64,000 nt of DNA from Hydractinia symbiolongicarpus (GCF_029227915.1 NC_079877.1:8370001-8434000), one strand, 5' to 3'. Positions 30,530 through 40,870 are shown, counted from the stretch's first letter. Numbers and translations: made by a program. The notes: generated from the letters alone by a model not told the origin.

Positions 30530-30636
30530 TAACAATTATTTGGTACGATGGTGAACTAACTTTCACCACAATGTCTTGTCGAAAGAGGATGAATAACGTA
30601 ACATTTGCGGAGTGGCAAGAGCGAAGCAAATTGGAT

Positions 30637-30709
30637 GGGGAACTAGCTCAGATGGTAGAGCGCTCGCTTAGCATGCGAGAGGTACCGGGATCGATGCCCG
30701 GGTTCTCCA
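30637..30709 (+). tRNA. tRNA-Ala(AGC), unit 17
   Basis: Consensus. Confidence 0.95.
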
Positions 30710-30777
30710 ATGTCTTTTCCATAGGCGTAAAATAAATGAAATTTGCGCAGAGCAATTTGCAGCAGCGTTCGTGTCAT

Positions 30778-30893
30778 GTCGGAATGGCCGAGCGGTCTAA
30801 GGCGCCAGACTCAAGACAAAATGTTCTTCCACTCATCGCGTGGACAATTCTGGTCCTCGAATGAGGGCGTGGGTGCGAATCCCACTTCCGACA
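30778..30893 (+). tRNA. tRNA-Leu(CAA) with intron, unit 17
   Basis: Same changes as unit 16 (G6A, T54G, intron). Confidence 0.82.
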
Positions 30894-30934
30894 ACTTTTC
30901 CCTGCCACACAAAATTTTAGGCCTAAAATGCAAG

Positions 30935-31028
30935 TCCACCGAGCCGGATTTGAACCAGCGACCTAAGGATGCCTGAGTGGTATAAGTTCGTCTACAGTCC
31001 TCCGCTCTACCAACTGAGCTATCGGTGG
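30935..31028 (-). tRNA. tRNA-Tyr(GTA) with intron, unit 17
   Basis: Consensus. Confidence 0.95.
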
Positions 31029-31121
31029 ATGTAGCATCGTACAGTTCTTGTGCAGGACTATGCAGGTCATGTCACGTTTGTAGTATGACGTGGTTTTTAA
31101 AATGATGCGATAGCTCGCACG

Positions 31122-31193
31122 TAGCAGAGGGTGGTTTCGATCCACCGACCTCTGGGTTATGGGCCCAGCACGCTTCCTCTGCGCCACTCTGCT
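31122..31193 (-). tRNA. tRNA-iMet(CAT), unit 17
   Basis: Consensus. Confidence 0.95.
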
Positions 31194-31280
31194 GAAGGTA
31201 GGTAAGCTGAAATGTGTCTGATGTAAGGTGTAGTTTAGTATTGCGAACAGCACTCGAACTATGACCTTTTACCATTTCCA

Positions 31281-31353
31281 GGGGGATTAGCTCACATGGT
31301 AGAGCGCTCGCTTTGCATGCGAGAGGTACCGGGATTGATGGCCGGATCCTCCA
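31281..31353 (+). tRNA. tRNA-Ala(TGC), unit 18
   Basis: C56 is T and C61 is G. Confidence 0.72.
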
Positions 31354-31615
31354 AGACGATGTTTTTAATTTATTTATTTTCATACTAATTTCAGTAGTTG
31401 CCAATGGTCATAAGAGGATTTATGATGCTCCTAAGATTACCTGGTATTAATAATAATAATAATAGTAATACTAAACCGCGCTGCATATGTCTAGATCATT
31501 TCTTGCTGTTTAATTTCGCATTGACAATATACACAGTTTCAGCTTTTAACATGATCGACCGTGTGGCATTCGGGCATTGACGCCATCGCGAACATATTAT
31601 TTAAATATGAACTCG

Positions 31616-31687
31616 TCCTCGGTAGTATAGTGGTAAGTATCCCCGCCTGTCACGCGGGAGACCGGGGTTCGATTCCCCGCCGGGGAG
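31616..31687 (+). tRNA. tRNA-Asp(GTC), unit 18
   Basis: Consensus. Confidence 0.95.
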
Positions 31688-31760
31688 GTTCTTTTTATCT
31701 TGTCAATGTTTCGTTTCCCGTCAGCAGCGTTCGCGGGACTGTCCGGGAATACAGATTTAC

Positions 31761-31833
31761 GCCCGGTTAGCTCAGTCGGTAGAGCATCAGACTTTTAATC
31801 TGAGGGTCGCGGGTTCGAGTCCCTCATCGGGCG
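31761..31833 (+). tRNA. tRNA-Lys(TTT), unit 18
   Basis: Consensus. Confidence 0.95.
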
Positions 31834-31940
31834 TAACAATTATTTGGTACGATGGTGAACTAACTTTCACCACAATGTCTTGTCGAAAGAGGATGAATAA
31901 CGTAACATTTGCGGAGTGGCAAAGGCGAAGCAAACTTGAT

Positions 31941-32013
31941 GGGGAACTAGCTCAGATGGTAGAGCGCTCGCTTAGCATGCGAGAGGTACCGGGATCGATG
32001 CCCGGGTTCTCCA
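31941..32013 (+). tRNA. tRNA-Ala(AGC), unit 18
   Basis: Consensus. Confidence 0.95.
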
Positions 32014-32081
32014 ATGCCTTTTTCATAGGCGTAAAATAAATGAAATTTGCGCAGAGCAATTTGCAGCCGCGTTCGTGTCAT

Positions 32082-32197
32082 GTCGGGATGGCCGAGCGGT
32101 CTAAGGCGCCAGACTCAAGACAAAATGTTCTTCCACTCATCGCGTGGAGAATTCTGGTCCTCGAATGAGGCCGTGGGTTCGAATCCCACTTCCGACA
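32082..32197 (+). tRNA. tRNA-Leu(CAA) with intron, unit 18
   Basis: One G to C at the end of the variable arm. Confidence 0.92.
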
Positions 32198-32238
32198 ACT
32201 TTTCCCTGCCACACAAAATTTTAGGCCTAAAATGCAAG

Positions 32239-32332
32239 TCCACCGAGCCAGATTTGAACCAGCGACCTAAGGATGCCTGAGTAGTATAAGTTCGTCTACA
32301 GTCCTCCGCTCTACCAACTGAGCTATCGGTGG
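32239..32332 (-). tRNA. tRNA-Tyr(GTA) with intron, unit 18
   Basis: C62 is T; one intron base differs. Confidence 0.92.
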
Positions 32333-32425
32333 ATGTAGCATCGTACAGTTCTTGTGCAGGACTATGCAGGTCATGTCACGTTTGTAGTATGACGTGGTTT
32401 TTAAAATGATGCGATAGCTCGCACG

Positions 32426-32497
32426 TAGCAGAGGGTGGTTTCGATCCACCGACCTCTGGGTTATGGGCCCAGCACGCTTCCTCTGCGCCACTCTGCT
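32426..32497 (-). tRNA. tRNA-iMet(CAT), unit 18
   Basis: Consensus. Confidence 0.95.
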
Positions 32498-32585
32498 CAA
32501 GGTAGGTAAGCTGAAATGTGTCTGATGTAAGGTGTAGTTTAGTATTGCGAACAGCACTCGAACTATGACCTTTTTACCATTTCCA

Positions 32586-32658
32586 GAGGGATTAGCTCAC
32601 ATGGTAGAGCGCTCGCTTTGCATGCAAGGGGTACTGGGATCGATGCCCGGATCCTCCA
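32586..32658 (+). tRNA. tRNA-Ala(TGC), unit 19
   Basis: G2 is A, G41 is A, A44 is G and C50 is T. Confidence 0.72.
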
Positions 32659-32923
32659 AGACGATGTTTTTAATTTATTTATTTTTATACTAATTTCAGT
32701 AGTTGCCAATGGTCATAAGAGGATTTATGATGCTCCTAAGATTACCTGGTATTAATAATAATAATAATAATAATAATACTAAACCGCGCTGCATATGTCT
32801 AGAGCATTTCTTGCTGTTTAATTTCGCATTGACAATATACACAGTTTCAGCTTTTAACATGATCGACCGTGAGGCATTCGGGCATTGACGCCATCGCGAA
32901 CATATTATTTAAATATGAACTCG

Positions 32924-32995
32924 TCCTCGGTAGTATAGTGGTAAGTATCCCCGCCTGTCACGCGGGAGGCCAGGGTTCGATTCCCCGCCGGGGAG
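32924..32995 (+). tRNA. tRNA-Asp(GTC), unit 19
   Basis: A variable-loop A is G; G50 is A, opposing C64. Confidence 0.85.
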
Positions 32996-33068
32996 GTTCT
33001 TTTTATCTTGTCAATGTTTCGTTTCACGTCAGTAGCGTTCGCGGGAATGTCCGGGAATACAGTTTTAC

Positions 33069-33141
33069 GCCCGGTTAGCTCAGTCGGTAGAGCATCAGAC
33101 TTTTAATCTGAGGGTCGCGGGTTCGAGTCCCTCATCGGGCG
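33069..33141 (+). tRNA. tRNA-Lys(TTT), unit 19
   Basis: Consensus. Confidence 0.95.
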
Positions 33142-33248
33142 TAACAATTATTTGGTACGATGGTGAACTAACTATCACCACAATGTCTTGTCGAAAGAGG
33201 ATGAATAACGTAACATTTGCAGAGTGGCAAGAGCGAAGCAAATTTGAT

Positions 33249-33321
33249 GGGGAACTAGCTCAGATGGTAGAGCGCTCGCTTAGCATGCGAGAGGTACCGG
33301 GATCGATGCCCGGGTTCTCCA
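33249..33321 (+). tRNA. tRNA-Ala(AGC), unit 19
   Basis: Consensus. Confidence 0.95.
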
Positions 33322-33389
33322 ATGTCTTTTCCATAGGCGTAAAATAAATGAAATTTGCGCAGAGCAATTTGCAGCAGCGTTCGTGTCAT

Positions 33390-33505
33390 GTCGGAATGGC
33401 CGAGCGGTCTAAGGCGCCAGACTCAAGACAAAATGTTCTTCCACTCATCGCGTGGAGAATTCTGGTCCTCGAATGAGGGCGTGGGTGCGAATCCCACTTC
33501 CGACA
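33390..33505 (+). tRNA. tRNA-Leu(CAA) with intron, unit 19
   Basis: G6 is A and T54 is G. Confidence 0.82.
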
Positions 33506-33546
33506 ACTTTTCCCTGCCACACAAAATTTTAGGCCTAAAATGCAAG

Positions 33547-33640
33547 TCCACCGAGCCGGATTTGAACCAGCGACCTAAGGATGCCTGAGTGGTATAAGTT
33601 CGTCTACAGTCCTCCGCTCTACCAACTGAGCTATCGGTGG
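33547..33640 (-). tRNA. tRNA-Tyr(GTA) with intron, unit 19
   Basis: Consensus. Confidence 0.95.
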
Positions 33641-33733
33641 ATGTAGCATCGTACAGTTCTTGTGCAGGACTATGCAGGTCATGTCACGTTTGTAGTATGA
33701 CGTGGTTTTTAAAATGATGCGATAGCTCGCACG

Positions 33734-33805
33734 TAGCAGAGGGTGGTTTCGATCCACCGACCTCTGGGTTATGGGCCCAGCACGCTTCCTCTGCGCCACT
33801 CTGCT
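33734..33805 (-). tRNA. tRNA-iMet(CAT), unit 19
   Basis: Consensus. Confidence 0.95.
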
Positions 33806-33893
33806 GAAGGTAGGTAAGCTGAAATGTGTCTGATGTAAGGTGTAGTTTAGTATTGCGAACAGCACTCGAACTATGACCTTTTTACCATTTCCA

Positions 33894-33966
33894 GGGGGAT
33901 TAGCTCACATGGTAGAGAGCTCGCTTTGCATGCGAGAGGTACCGGGATCGATGGCCGGATCCTCCA
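33894..33966 (+). tRNA. tRNA-Ala(TGC), unit 20
   Basis: C25 is A and C61 is G. Confidence 0.72.
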
Positions 33967-34228
33967 AGACGATGTTTTTAATTTATTTATTTTCATACTA
34001 ATTTCAGTAGTTGCCAATGGTCATAAGAGGATTTATGATGCTCCTAAGATTACCTGGTATTAATAATAATAATAATAGTAATACTAAACCGCGCTGCATA
34101 TGTCTAGAGCATTTCTTGCTGTTTAATTTCGCATTGACAATATACACAGTTTCAGCTTTTAACATGATCGACCGTGTGGCATTCGGGCATTGACGCCATC
34201 GCGAACATATTATTTAAATATGAACTCG

Positions 34229-34300
34229 TCCTCGGTAGTATAGTGGTAAGTATCCCCGCCTGTCACGCGGGAGACCGGGGTTCGATTCCCCGCCGGGGAG
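34229..34300 (+). tRNA. tRNA-Asp(GTC), unit 20
   Basis: Consensus. Confidence 0.95.
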
Positions 34301-34373
34301 GTTCTTTTTATCTTGTCAATGTTTCGTTTCACGTCAGCAGCGTTCGCGGGACTGTCCGGGAATACAGATTTAC

Positions 34374-34446
34374 GCCCGGTTAGCTCAGTCGGTAGAGCAT
34401 CAGACTTTTAATCTGAGGGTCGCGGGTTCGAGTCCCTCATCGGGCG
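34374..34446 (+). tRNA. tRNA-Lys(TTT), unit 20
   Basis: Consensus. Confidence 0.95.
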
Positions 34447-34553
34447 TAACAATTATTTGGTACGATGGTGAACTAACTTTCACCACAATGTCTTGTCGAA
34501 AGAGGATGAATAACGTAACATTTGCGGAGTGGCAAAGGCGAAGCAAACTTGAT

Positions 34554-34626
34554 GGGGAACTAGCTCAGATGGTTGAGCGCTCGCTTAGCATGCGAGAGGT
34601 ACCGGGATCGATGCCCGGGTTCTCCA
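34554..34626 (+). tRNA. tRNA-Ala(AGC), unit 20
   Basis: The conserved A21 is T. Confidence 0.85.
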
Positions 34627-34694
34627 ATGCCTTTTCCATAGGCGTAAAATAAATGAAATTTGCGCAGAGCAATTTGCAGCCGCGTTCGTGTCAT

Positions 34695-34810
34695 GTCGGG
34701 ATGGCCGAGCGGTCTAAGGCGCCAGACTCAAGACAAAATGTTCTTCCACTCATCGCGTGGAGAATTCTGGTCCTCGAATGAGGGCGTGGGTTCGAATCCC
34801 ACTTCCGACA
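34695..34810 (+). tRNA. tRNA-Leu(CAA) with intron, unit 20
   Basis: Consensus. Confidence 0.95.
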
Positions 34811-34851
34811 ACTTTTCCCTGCCACACAAAAATTTAGGCCTAAAATGCAAG

Positions 34852-34945
34852 TCCACCGAGCCAGATTTGAACCAGCGACCTAAGGATGCCTGAGTGGTAT
34901 AAGTTCGTCTACAGTCCTCCGCTCTACCAACTGAGCTATCGCTGG
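34852..34945 (-). tRNA. tRNA-Tyr(GTA) with intron, unit 20
   Basis: C4 is G; C62 is T. Confidence 0.82.
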
Positions 34946-35038
34946 ATGTAGCATCGTACAGTTCTTGTGCAGGACTATGCAGGTCATGTCACGTTTGTAG
35001 TATGACGTGGTTTTTAAAATGATGCGATAGCTCGCACG

Positions 35039-35110
35039 TAGCAGAGGGTGGTTTCGATCCACCGACCTCTGGGTTATGGGCCCAGCACGCTTCCTCTGCG
35101 CCACTCTGCT
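35039..35110 (-). tRNA. tRNA-iMet(CAT), unit 20
   Basis: Consensus. Confidence 0.95.
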
Positions 35111-35198
35111 CAAGGTAGGTAAGCTGAAATGTGTCTGATGTAAGGTGTAGTTTAGTATTGCGAACAGCACTCGAACTATGACCTTTTTACCATTTCCA

Positions 35199-35271
35199 GG
35201 GGGATTAGCTCACATGGTAGAGCGCTCGCTTTGCATGCAAGGGGTACCGGGATCGATGCCCGGATCCTCCA
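35199..35271 (+). tRNA. tRNA-Ala(TGC), unit 21
   Basis: G41 is A; A44 is G. Confidence 0.82.
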
Positions 35272-35363
35272 AGACGATGTTTTTAATTTATTTATTTTTA
35301 TACTAATTTCAGTAGTTGCCAATGGTCATAAGAGGATTTATGATGCTCCTAAGATTACCTGGT

Positions 35364-35365
<2 letters not shown>

Positions 35366-35409
<44 letters not shown>
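35366..35409 (+). repeat. longest (TAA)n tract, unit 21
   Basis: About 44 bp of uninterrupted TAA, tied for the longest in the window with the unit 25 tract. Confidence 0.95.
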
Positions 35410-35411
<2 letters not shown>

Positions 35412-35554
35412 AAACCGCGCTGCATATGTCTAGAGCATTTCTTGCTGTTTAATTTCGCATTGACAATATACACAGTTTCAGCTTTTAACATGATCGACCG
35501 TGTGGCATTCGGGCATTGACGCCATCGCGAACATATTATTTAAATATGAACTCG

Positions 35555-35626
35555 TCCTCGGTAGTATAATGGTAAGTATCCCCGCCTGTCACGCGGGAGA
35601 CCGGGGTTCGATTCCCCGCCGGGGAG
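35555..35626 (+). tRNA. tRNA-Asp(GTC), unit 21
   Basis: D-loop G to A. Confidence 0.93.
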
Positions 35627-35699
35627 GTTCTTTTTATCTTGTCAATGTTTCGTTTCACGTCAGTAGCGTTCGCGGGACTGTCCGGGAATACAGATTTAC

Positions 35700-35772
35700 G
35701 CCCGGTTAGCTCAGTCGGTAGAGCATCAGACTTTTAATCTGAGGGTCGCGGGTTCGAGTCCCTCATCGGGCG
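35700..35772 (+). tRNA. tRNA-Lys(TTT), unit 21
   Basis: Consensus. The following spacer has one extra base and local changes (gaattaaagtaac). Confidence 0.95.
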
Positions 35773-35880
35773 TAACAATTATTTGGTACGATGGTGAACT
35801 AACTTTCACCACAATGTCTTGTCGAAAGAGGATGAATTAAAGTAACATTTGCGGAGTGGCAAAGGCGAAGCAAACTTGAT

Positions 35881-35953
35881 GGGGAACTAGCTCAGATGGT
35901 AGAGCGCTCGCTTAGCATGCGAGAGGTACCGGGATCGATGCCCGGGTTCTCCA
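35881..35953 (+). tRNA. tRNA-Ala(AGC), unit 21
   Basis: Consensus. Confidence 0.95.
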
Positions 35954-36021
35954 ATGCCTTTTCCATAGGCGTAAAATAATTGAAATTTGCGCAGAGCAAT
36001 TTGAAGCAGCGTTCGTGTCAT

Positions 36022-36137
36022 GTCGGGATGGCCGAGCGGTCTAAGGCGCCAGACTCAAGACAAAATGTTCTTCCACTCATCGCGTGGAGAATTCTGGTCC
36101 TCGAATGAGGGCGTGGGTTCGAATCCCACTTCCGACA
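36022..36137 (+). tRNA. tRNA-Leu(CAA) with intron, unit 21
   Basis: Consensus. Confidence 0.95.
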
Positions 36138-36178
36138 ACTTTTCCCTGCCACACAAAATTTTAGGCCTAAAATGCAAG

Positions 36179-36272
36179 TCCACCGAGCCGGATTTGAACC
36201 AGCGACCTAAGGATGCCTGAGTGGTATAAGTTCGTCTACAGTCCTCCGCTCTACCAACTGAGCTATCGGTGG
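36179..36272 (-). tRNA. tRNA-Tyr(GTA) with intron, unit 21
   Basis: Consensus. Confidence 0.95.
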
Positions 36273-36365
36273 ATGTAGCATCGTACAGTTCTTGTGCAGG
36301 ACTATGCAGGTCATGTCACGTTTGTAGTATGACGTGGTTTTTAAAATGATGCGATAGCTCGCACG

Positions 36366-36437
36366 TAGCAGAGGGTGGTTTCGATCCACCGACCTCTGGG
36401 TTATGGGCCCAGCACGCTTCCTCTGCGCCACTCTGCT
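36366..36437 (-). tRNA. tRNA-iMet(CAT), unit 21
   Basis: Consensus. Confidence 0.95.
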
Positions 36438-36524
36438 GAAGGTAGGTAAGCTGAAATGTGTCTGATGTAAGGTGTAGTTTAGTATTGCGAACAGCACTCG
36501 AACTATGACCTTTTACCATTTCCA

Positions 36525-36597
36525 GGGGGATTAGCTCACATGGTAGAGCGCTCGCTTTGCATGCGAGAGGTACCGGGATTGATGGCCGGATCCTCCA
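36525..36597 (+). tRNA. tRNA-Ala(TGC), unit 22
   Basis: C56 is T and C61 is G, as in unit 18. Confidence 0.72.
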
Positions 36598-36859
36598 AGA
36601 CGATGTTTTTAATTTATTTATTTTCATACTAATTTCAGTAGTTGCCAATGGTCATAAGAGGATTTATGATGCTCCTAAGATTACCTGGTATTAATAATAA
36701 TAATAATAGTAATACTAAACCGCGCTGCATATGTCTAGATCATTTCTTGCTGTTTAATTTCGCATTGACAATATACACAGTTTCAGCTTTTAACATGATC
36801 GACCGTGTGGCATTCGGGCATTGACGCCATCGCGAACATATTATTTAAATATGAACTCG

Positions 36860-36931
36860 TCCTCGGTAGTATAGTGGTAAGTATCCCCGCCTGTCACGCG
36901 GGAGACCGGGGTTCGATTCCCCGCCGGGGAG
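36860..36931 (+). tRNA. tRNA-Asp(GTC), unit 22
   Basis: Consensus. Confidence 0.95.
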
Positions 36932-37004
36932 GTTCTTTTTATCTTGTCAATGTTTCGTTTCACGTCAGCAGCGTTCGCGGGACTGTCCGGGAATACAGAT
37001 TTAC

Positions 37005-37077
37005 GCCCGGTTAGCTCAGTCGGTAGAGCATCAGACTTTTAATCTGAGGGTCGCGGGTTCGAGTCCCTCATCGGGCG
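37005..37077 (+). tRNA. tRNA-Lys(TTT), unit 22
   Basis: Consensus. Confidence 0.95.
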
Positions 37078-37184
37078 TAACAATTATTTGGTACGATGGT
37101 GAACTAACTTTCACCACAATGTCTTGTCGAAAGAGGATGAATAACGTAACATTTGCGGAGTGGCAAAGGCGAAGCAAACTTGAT

Positions 37185-37257
37185 GGGGAACTAGCTCAGA
37201 TGGTAGAGCGCTCGCTTAGCATGCGAGAGGTACCGGGATCGATGCCCGGGTTCTCCA
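37185..37257 (+). tRNA. tRNA-Ala(AGC), unit 22
   Basis: Consensus. Confidence 0.95.
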
Positions 37258-37325
37258 ATGCCTTTTCCATAGGCGTAAAATAAATGAAATTTGCGCAGAG
37301 CAATTTGCAGCCGCGTTCGTGTCAT

Positions 37326-37441
37326 GTCGGGATGGCCGAGCGGTCTAAGGCGCCAGACTCAAGACAAAATGTTCTTCCACTCATCGCGTGGAGAATTCTG
37401 GTCCTCGAATGAGGCCGTGGGTTCGAATCCCACTTCCGACA
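37326..37441 (+). tRNA. tRNA-Leu(CAA) with intron, unit 22
   Basis: Same variable-arm change as unit 18. Confidence 0.92.
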
Positions 37442-37482
37442 ACTTTTCCCTGCCACACAAAATTTTAGGCCTAAAATGCAAG

Positions 37483-37576
37483 TCCACCGAGCCAGATTTG
37501 AACCAGCGACCTAAGGATGCCTGAGTAGTATAAGTTCGTCTACAGTCCTCCGCTCTACCAACTGAGCTATCGGTGG
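37483..37576 (-). tRNA. tRNA-Tyr(GTA) with intron, unit 22
   Basis: Same changes as unit 18. Confidence 0.92.
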
Positions 37577-37669
37577 ATGTAGCATCGTACAGTTCTTGTG
37601 CAGGACTATGCAGGTCATGTCACGTTTGTAGTATGACGTGGTTTTTAAAATGATGCGATAGCTCGCACG

Positions 37670-37741
37670 TAGCAGAGGGTGGTTTCGATCCACCGACCTC
37701 TGGGTTATGGGCCCAGCACGCTTCCTCTGCGCCACTCTGCT
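37670..37741 (-). tRNA. tRNA-iMet(CAT), unit 22
   Basis: Consensus. Confidence 0.95.
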
Positions 37742-37829
37742 CAAGGTAGGTAAGCTGAAATGTGTCTGATGTAAGGTGTAGTTTAGTATTGCGAACAGCA
37801 CTCGAACTATGACCTTTTTACCATTTCCA

Positions 37830-37902
37830 GAGGGATTAGCTCACATGGTAGAGCGCTCGCTTTGCATGCAAGGGGTACTGGGATCGATGCCCGGATCCTC
37901 CA
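37830..37902 (+). tRNA. tRNA-Ala(TGC), unit 23
   Basis: Same four changes as unit 19. Confidence 0.72.
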
Positions 37903-38167
37903 AGACGATGTTTTTAATTTATTTATTTTTATACTAATTTCAGTAGTTGCCAATGGTCATAAGAGGATTTATGATGCTCCTAAGATTACCTGGTATTAAT
38001 AATAATAATAATAATAATAATACTAAACCGCGCTGCATATGTCTAGAGCATTTCTTGCTGTTTAATTTCGCATTGACAATATACACAGTTTCAGCTTTTA
38101 ACATGATCGACCGTGAGGCATTCGGGCATTGACGCCATCGCGAACATATTATTTAAATATGAACTCG

Positions 38168-38239
38168 TCCTCGGTAGTATAGTGGTAAGTATCCCCGCCT
38201 GTCACGCGGGAGGCCAGGGTTCGATTCCCCGCCGGGGAG
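38168..38239 (+). tRNA. tRNA-Asp(GTC), unit 23
   Basis: Same changes as unit 19. Confidence 0.85.
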
Positions 38240-38312
38240 GTTCTTTTTATCTTGTCAATGTTTCGTTTCACGTCAGTAGCGTTCGCGGGAATGTCCGGGA
38301 ATACAGTTTTAC

Positions 38313-38385
38313 GCCCGGTTAGCTCAGTCGGTAGAGCATCAGACTTTTAATCTGAGGGTCGCGGGTTCGAGTCCCTCATCGGGCG
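38313..38385 (+). tRNA. tRNA-Lys(TTT), unit 23
   Basis: Consensus. Confidence 0.95.
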
Positions 38386-38492
38386 TAACAATTATTTGGT
38401 ACGATGGTGAACTAACTATCACCACAATGTCTTGTCGAAAGAGGATGAATAACGTAACATTTGCAGAGTGGCAAGAGCGAAGCAAATTTGAT

Positions 38493-38565
38493 GGGGAACT
38501 AGCTCAGATGGTAGAGCGCTCGCTTAGCATGCGAGAGGTACCGGGATCGATGCCCGGGTTCTCCA
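38493..38565 (+). tRNA. tRNA-Ala(AGC), unit 23
   Basis: Consensus. Confidence 0.95.
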
Positions 38566-38633
38566 ATGTCTTTTCCATAGGCGTAAAATAAATGAAATTT
38601 GCGCAGAGCAATTTGCAGCAGCGTTCGTGTCAT

Positions 38634-38749
38634 GTCGGAATGGCCGAGCGGTCTAAGGCGCCAGACTCAAGACAAAATGTTCTTCCACTCATCGCGTGGA
38701 GAATTCTGGTCCTCGAATGAGGGCGTGGGTGCGAATCCCACTTCCGACA
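38634..38749 (+). tRNA. tRNA-Leu(CAA) with intron, unit 23
   Basis: G6 is A and T54 is G, as in unit 19. Confidence 0.82.
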
Positions 38750-38790
38750 ACTTTTCCCTGCCACACAAAATTTTAGGCCTAAAATGCAAG

Positions 38791-38884
38791 TCCACCGAGC
38801 CGGATTTGAACCAGCGACCTAAGGATGCCTGAGTGGTATAAGTTCGTCTACAGTCCTCCGCTCTACCAACTGAGCTATCGGTGG
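38791..38884 (-). tRNA. tRNA-Tyr(GTA) with intron, unit 23
   Basis: Consensus. Confidence 0.95.
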
Positions 38885-38977
38885 ATGTAGCATCGTACAG
38901 TTCGTGTGCAGGACTATGCAGGTCATGTCACGTTTGTAGTATGACGTGGTTTTTAAAATGATGCGATAGCTCGCACG

Positions 38978-39049
38978 TAGCAGAGGGTGGTTTCGATCCA
39001 CCGACCTCTGGGTTATGGGCCCAGCACGCTTCCTCTGCGCCACTCTGCT
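38978..39049 (-). tRNA. tRNA-iMet(CAT), unit 23
   Basis: Consensus. Confidence 0.95.
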
Positions 39050-39137
39050 GAAGGTAGGTAAGCTGAAATGTGTCTGATGTAAGGTGTAGTTTAGTATTGC
39101 GAACAGCACTCGAACTATGACCTTTTTACCATTTCCA

Positions 39138-39210
39138 GGGGGATTAGCTCACATGGTAGAGAGCTGGCTTTGCATGCGAGAGGTACCGGGATCGATGGCC
39201 GGATCCTCCA
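39138..39210 (+). tRNA. tRNA-Ala(TGC), unit 24
   Basis: C25 is A, C61 is G as in unit 20, and C29 is also G. Confidence 0.65.
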
Positions 39211-39472
39211 AGACGATGTTTTTAATTTATTTATTTTCATACTAATTTCAGTAGTTGCCAATGGTCATAAGAGGATTTATGATGCTCCTAAGATTACCTG
39301 GTATTAATAATAATAATAATAGTAATACTAAACCGCGCTGCATATGTCTAGAGCATTTCTTGCTGTTTAATTTCGCATTGACAATATACACAGTTTCAGC
39401 TTTTAACATGATCGACCGTGTGGCATTCGGGCATTGACGCCATCGCGAACATATTATTTAAATATGAACTCG

Positions 39473-39544
39473 TCCTCGGTAGTATAGTGGTAAGTATCCC
39501 CGCCTGTCACGCGGGAGACCGGGGTTCGATTCCCCGCCGGGGAG
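39473..39544 (+). tRNA. tRNA-Asp(GTC), unit 24
   Basis: Consensus. Confidence 0.95.
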
Positions 39545-39617
39545 GTTCTTTTTATCTTGTCAATGTTTCGTTTCACGTCAGCAGCGTTCGCGGGACTGTC
39601 CGGGAATACAGATTTAC

Positions 39618-39690
39618 GCCCGGTTAGCTCAGTCGGTAGAGCATCAGACTTTTAATCTGAGGGTCGCGGGTTCGAGTCCCTCATCGGGCG
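39618..39690 (+). tRNA. tRNA-Lys(TTT), unit 24
   Basis: Consensus. Confidence 0.95.
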
Positions 39691-39797
39691 TAACAATTAT
39701 TTGGTACGATGGTGAACTAACTTTCACCACAATGTCTTGTCGAAAGAGGATGAATAACGTAACATTTGCGGAGTGGCAAAGGCGAAGCAAACTTGAT

Positions 39798-39870
39798 GGG
39801 GAACTAGCTCAGATGGTTGAGCGCTCGCTTAGCATGCGAGAGGTACCGGGATCGATGCCCGGGTTCTCCA
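39798..39870 (+). tRNA. tRNA-Ala(AGC), unit 24
   Basis: A21 is T, as in unit 20. Confidence 0.85.
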
Positions 39871-39938
39871 ATGCCTTTTCCATAGGCGTAAAATAAATGA
39901 AATTTGCGCAGAGCAATTTGCAGCCGCGTTCGTGTCAT

Positions 39939-40054
39939 GTCGGGATGGCCGAGCGGTCTAAGGCGCCAGACTCAAGACAAAATGTTCTTCCACTCATCGC
40001 GTGGAGAATTCTGGTCCTCGAATGAGGGCGTGGGTTCGAATCCCACTTCCGACA
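39939..40054 (+). tRNA. tRNA-Leu(CAA) with intron, unit 24
   Basis: Consensus. Confidence 0.95.
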
Positions 40055-40095
40055 ACTTTTCCCTGCCACACAAAAATTTAGGCCTAAAATGCAAG

Positions 40096-40189
40096 TCCAC
40101 CGAGCCAGATTTGAACCAGCGACCTAAGGATGCCTGAGTGGTATAAGTTCGTCTACAGTCCTCCGCTCTACCAACTGAGCTATCGCTGG
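40096..40189 (-). tRNA. tRNA-Tyr(GTA) with intron, unit 24
   Basis: C4 is G; C62 is T, as in unit 20. Confidence 0.82.
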
Positions 40190-40282
40190 ATGTAGCATCG
40201 TACAGTTCTTGTGCAGGACTATGCAGGTCATGTCACGTTTGTAGTATGACGTGGTTTTTAAAATGATGCGATAGCTCGCACG

Positions 40283-40354
40283 TAGCAGAGGGTGGTTTCG
40301 ATCCACCGACCTCTGGGTTATGGGCCCAGCACGCTTCCTCTGCGCCACTCTGCT
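40283..40354 (-). tRNA. tRNA-iMet(CAT), unit 24
   Basis: Consensus. Confidence 0.95.
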
Positions 40355-40442
40355 CAAGGTAGGTAAGCTGAAATGTGTCTGATGTAAGGTGTAGTTTAGT
40401 ATTGCGAACAGCACTCGAACTATGACCTTTTTACCATTTCCA

Positions 40443-40515
40443 GGGGGATTAGCTCACATGGTAGAGCGCTCGCTTTGCATGCAAGGGGTACCGGGATCGA
40501 TGCCCGGATCCTCCA
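40443..40515 (+). tRNA. tRNA-Ala(TGC), unit 25
   Basis: G41 is A; A44 is G, as in unit 21. Confidence 0.82.
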
Positions 40516-40607
40516 AGACGATGTTTTTAATTTATTTATTTTTATACTAATTTCAGTAGTTGCCAATGGTCATAAGAGGATTTATGATGCTCCTAAGATT
40601 ACCTGGT

Positions 40608-40609
<2 letters not shown>

Positions 40610-40653
<44 letters not shown>
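40610..40653 (+). repeat. longest (TAA)n tract, unit 25
   Basis: Same length as the unit 21 tract, exactly 5,244 bp away, supporting recent block duplication because such tracts change length quickly. Confidence 0.95.
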
Positions 40654-40655
<2 letters not shown>

Positions 40656-40798
40656 AAACCGCGCTGCATATGTCTAGAGCATTTCTTGCTGTTTAATTTC
40701 GCATTGACAATATACACAGTTTCAGCTTTTAACATGATCGACCGTGTGGCATTCGGGCATTGACGCCATCGCGAACATATTATTTAAATATGAACTCG

Positions 40799-40870
40799 TC
40801 CTCGGTAGTATAATGGTAAGTATCCCCGCCTGTCACGCGGGAGACCGGGGTTCGATTCCCCGCCGGGGAG
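40799..40870 (+). tRNA. tRNA-Asp(GTC), unit 25
   Basis: D-loop G to A. Confidence 0.93.

Larger units (their letters stand above)
30940..36180. repeat. 5,244-bp duplicated block, copy A (about units 18-21)
   Basis: Positions here match positions 5,244 bp further right. The two blocks share rare variants, including the GAGGGAT Ala-TGC start, the longest (TAA)n tract, the Lys-Ala spacer insertion and the G57-region changes. Edges are approximate: on the left, matching starts after the unit 17 Leu gene; on the right it stops between Leu and Tyr of unit 21. Confidence 0.85.
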
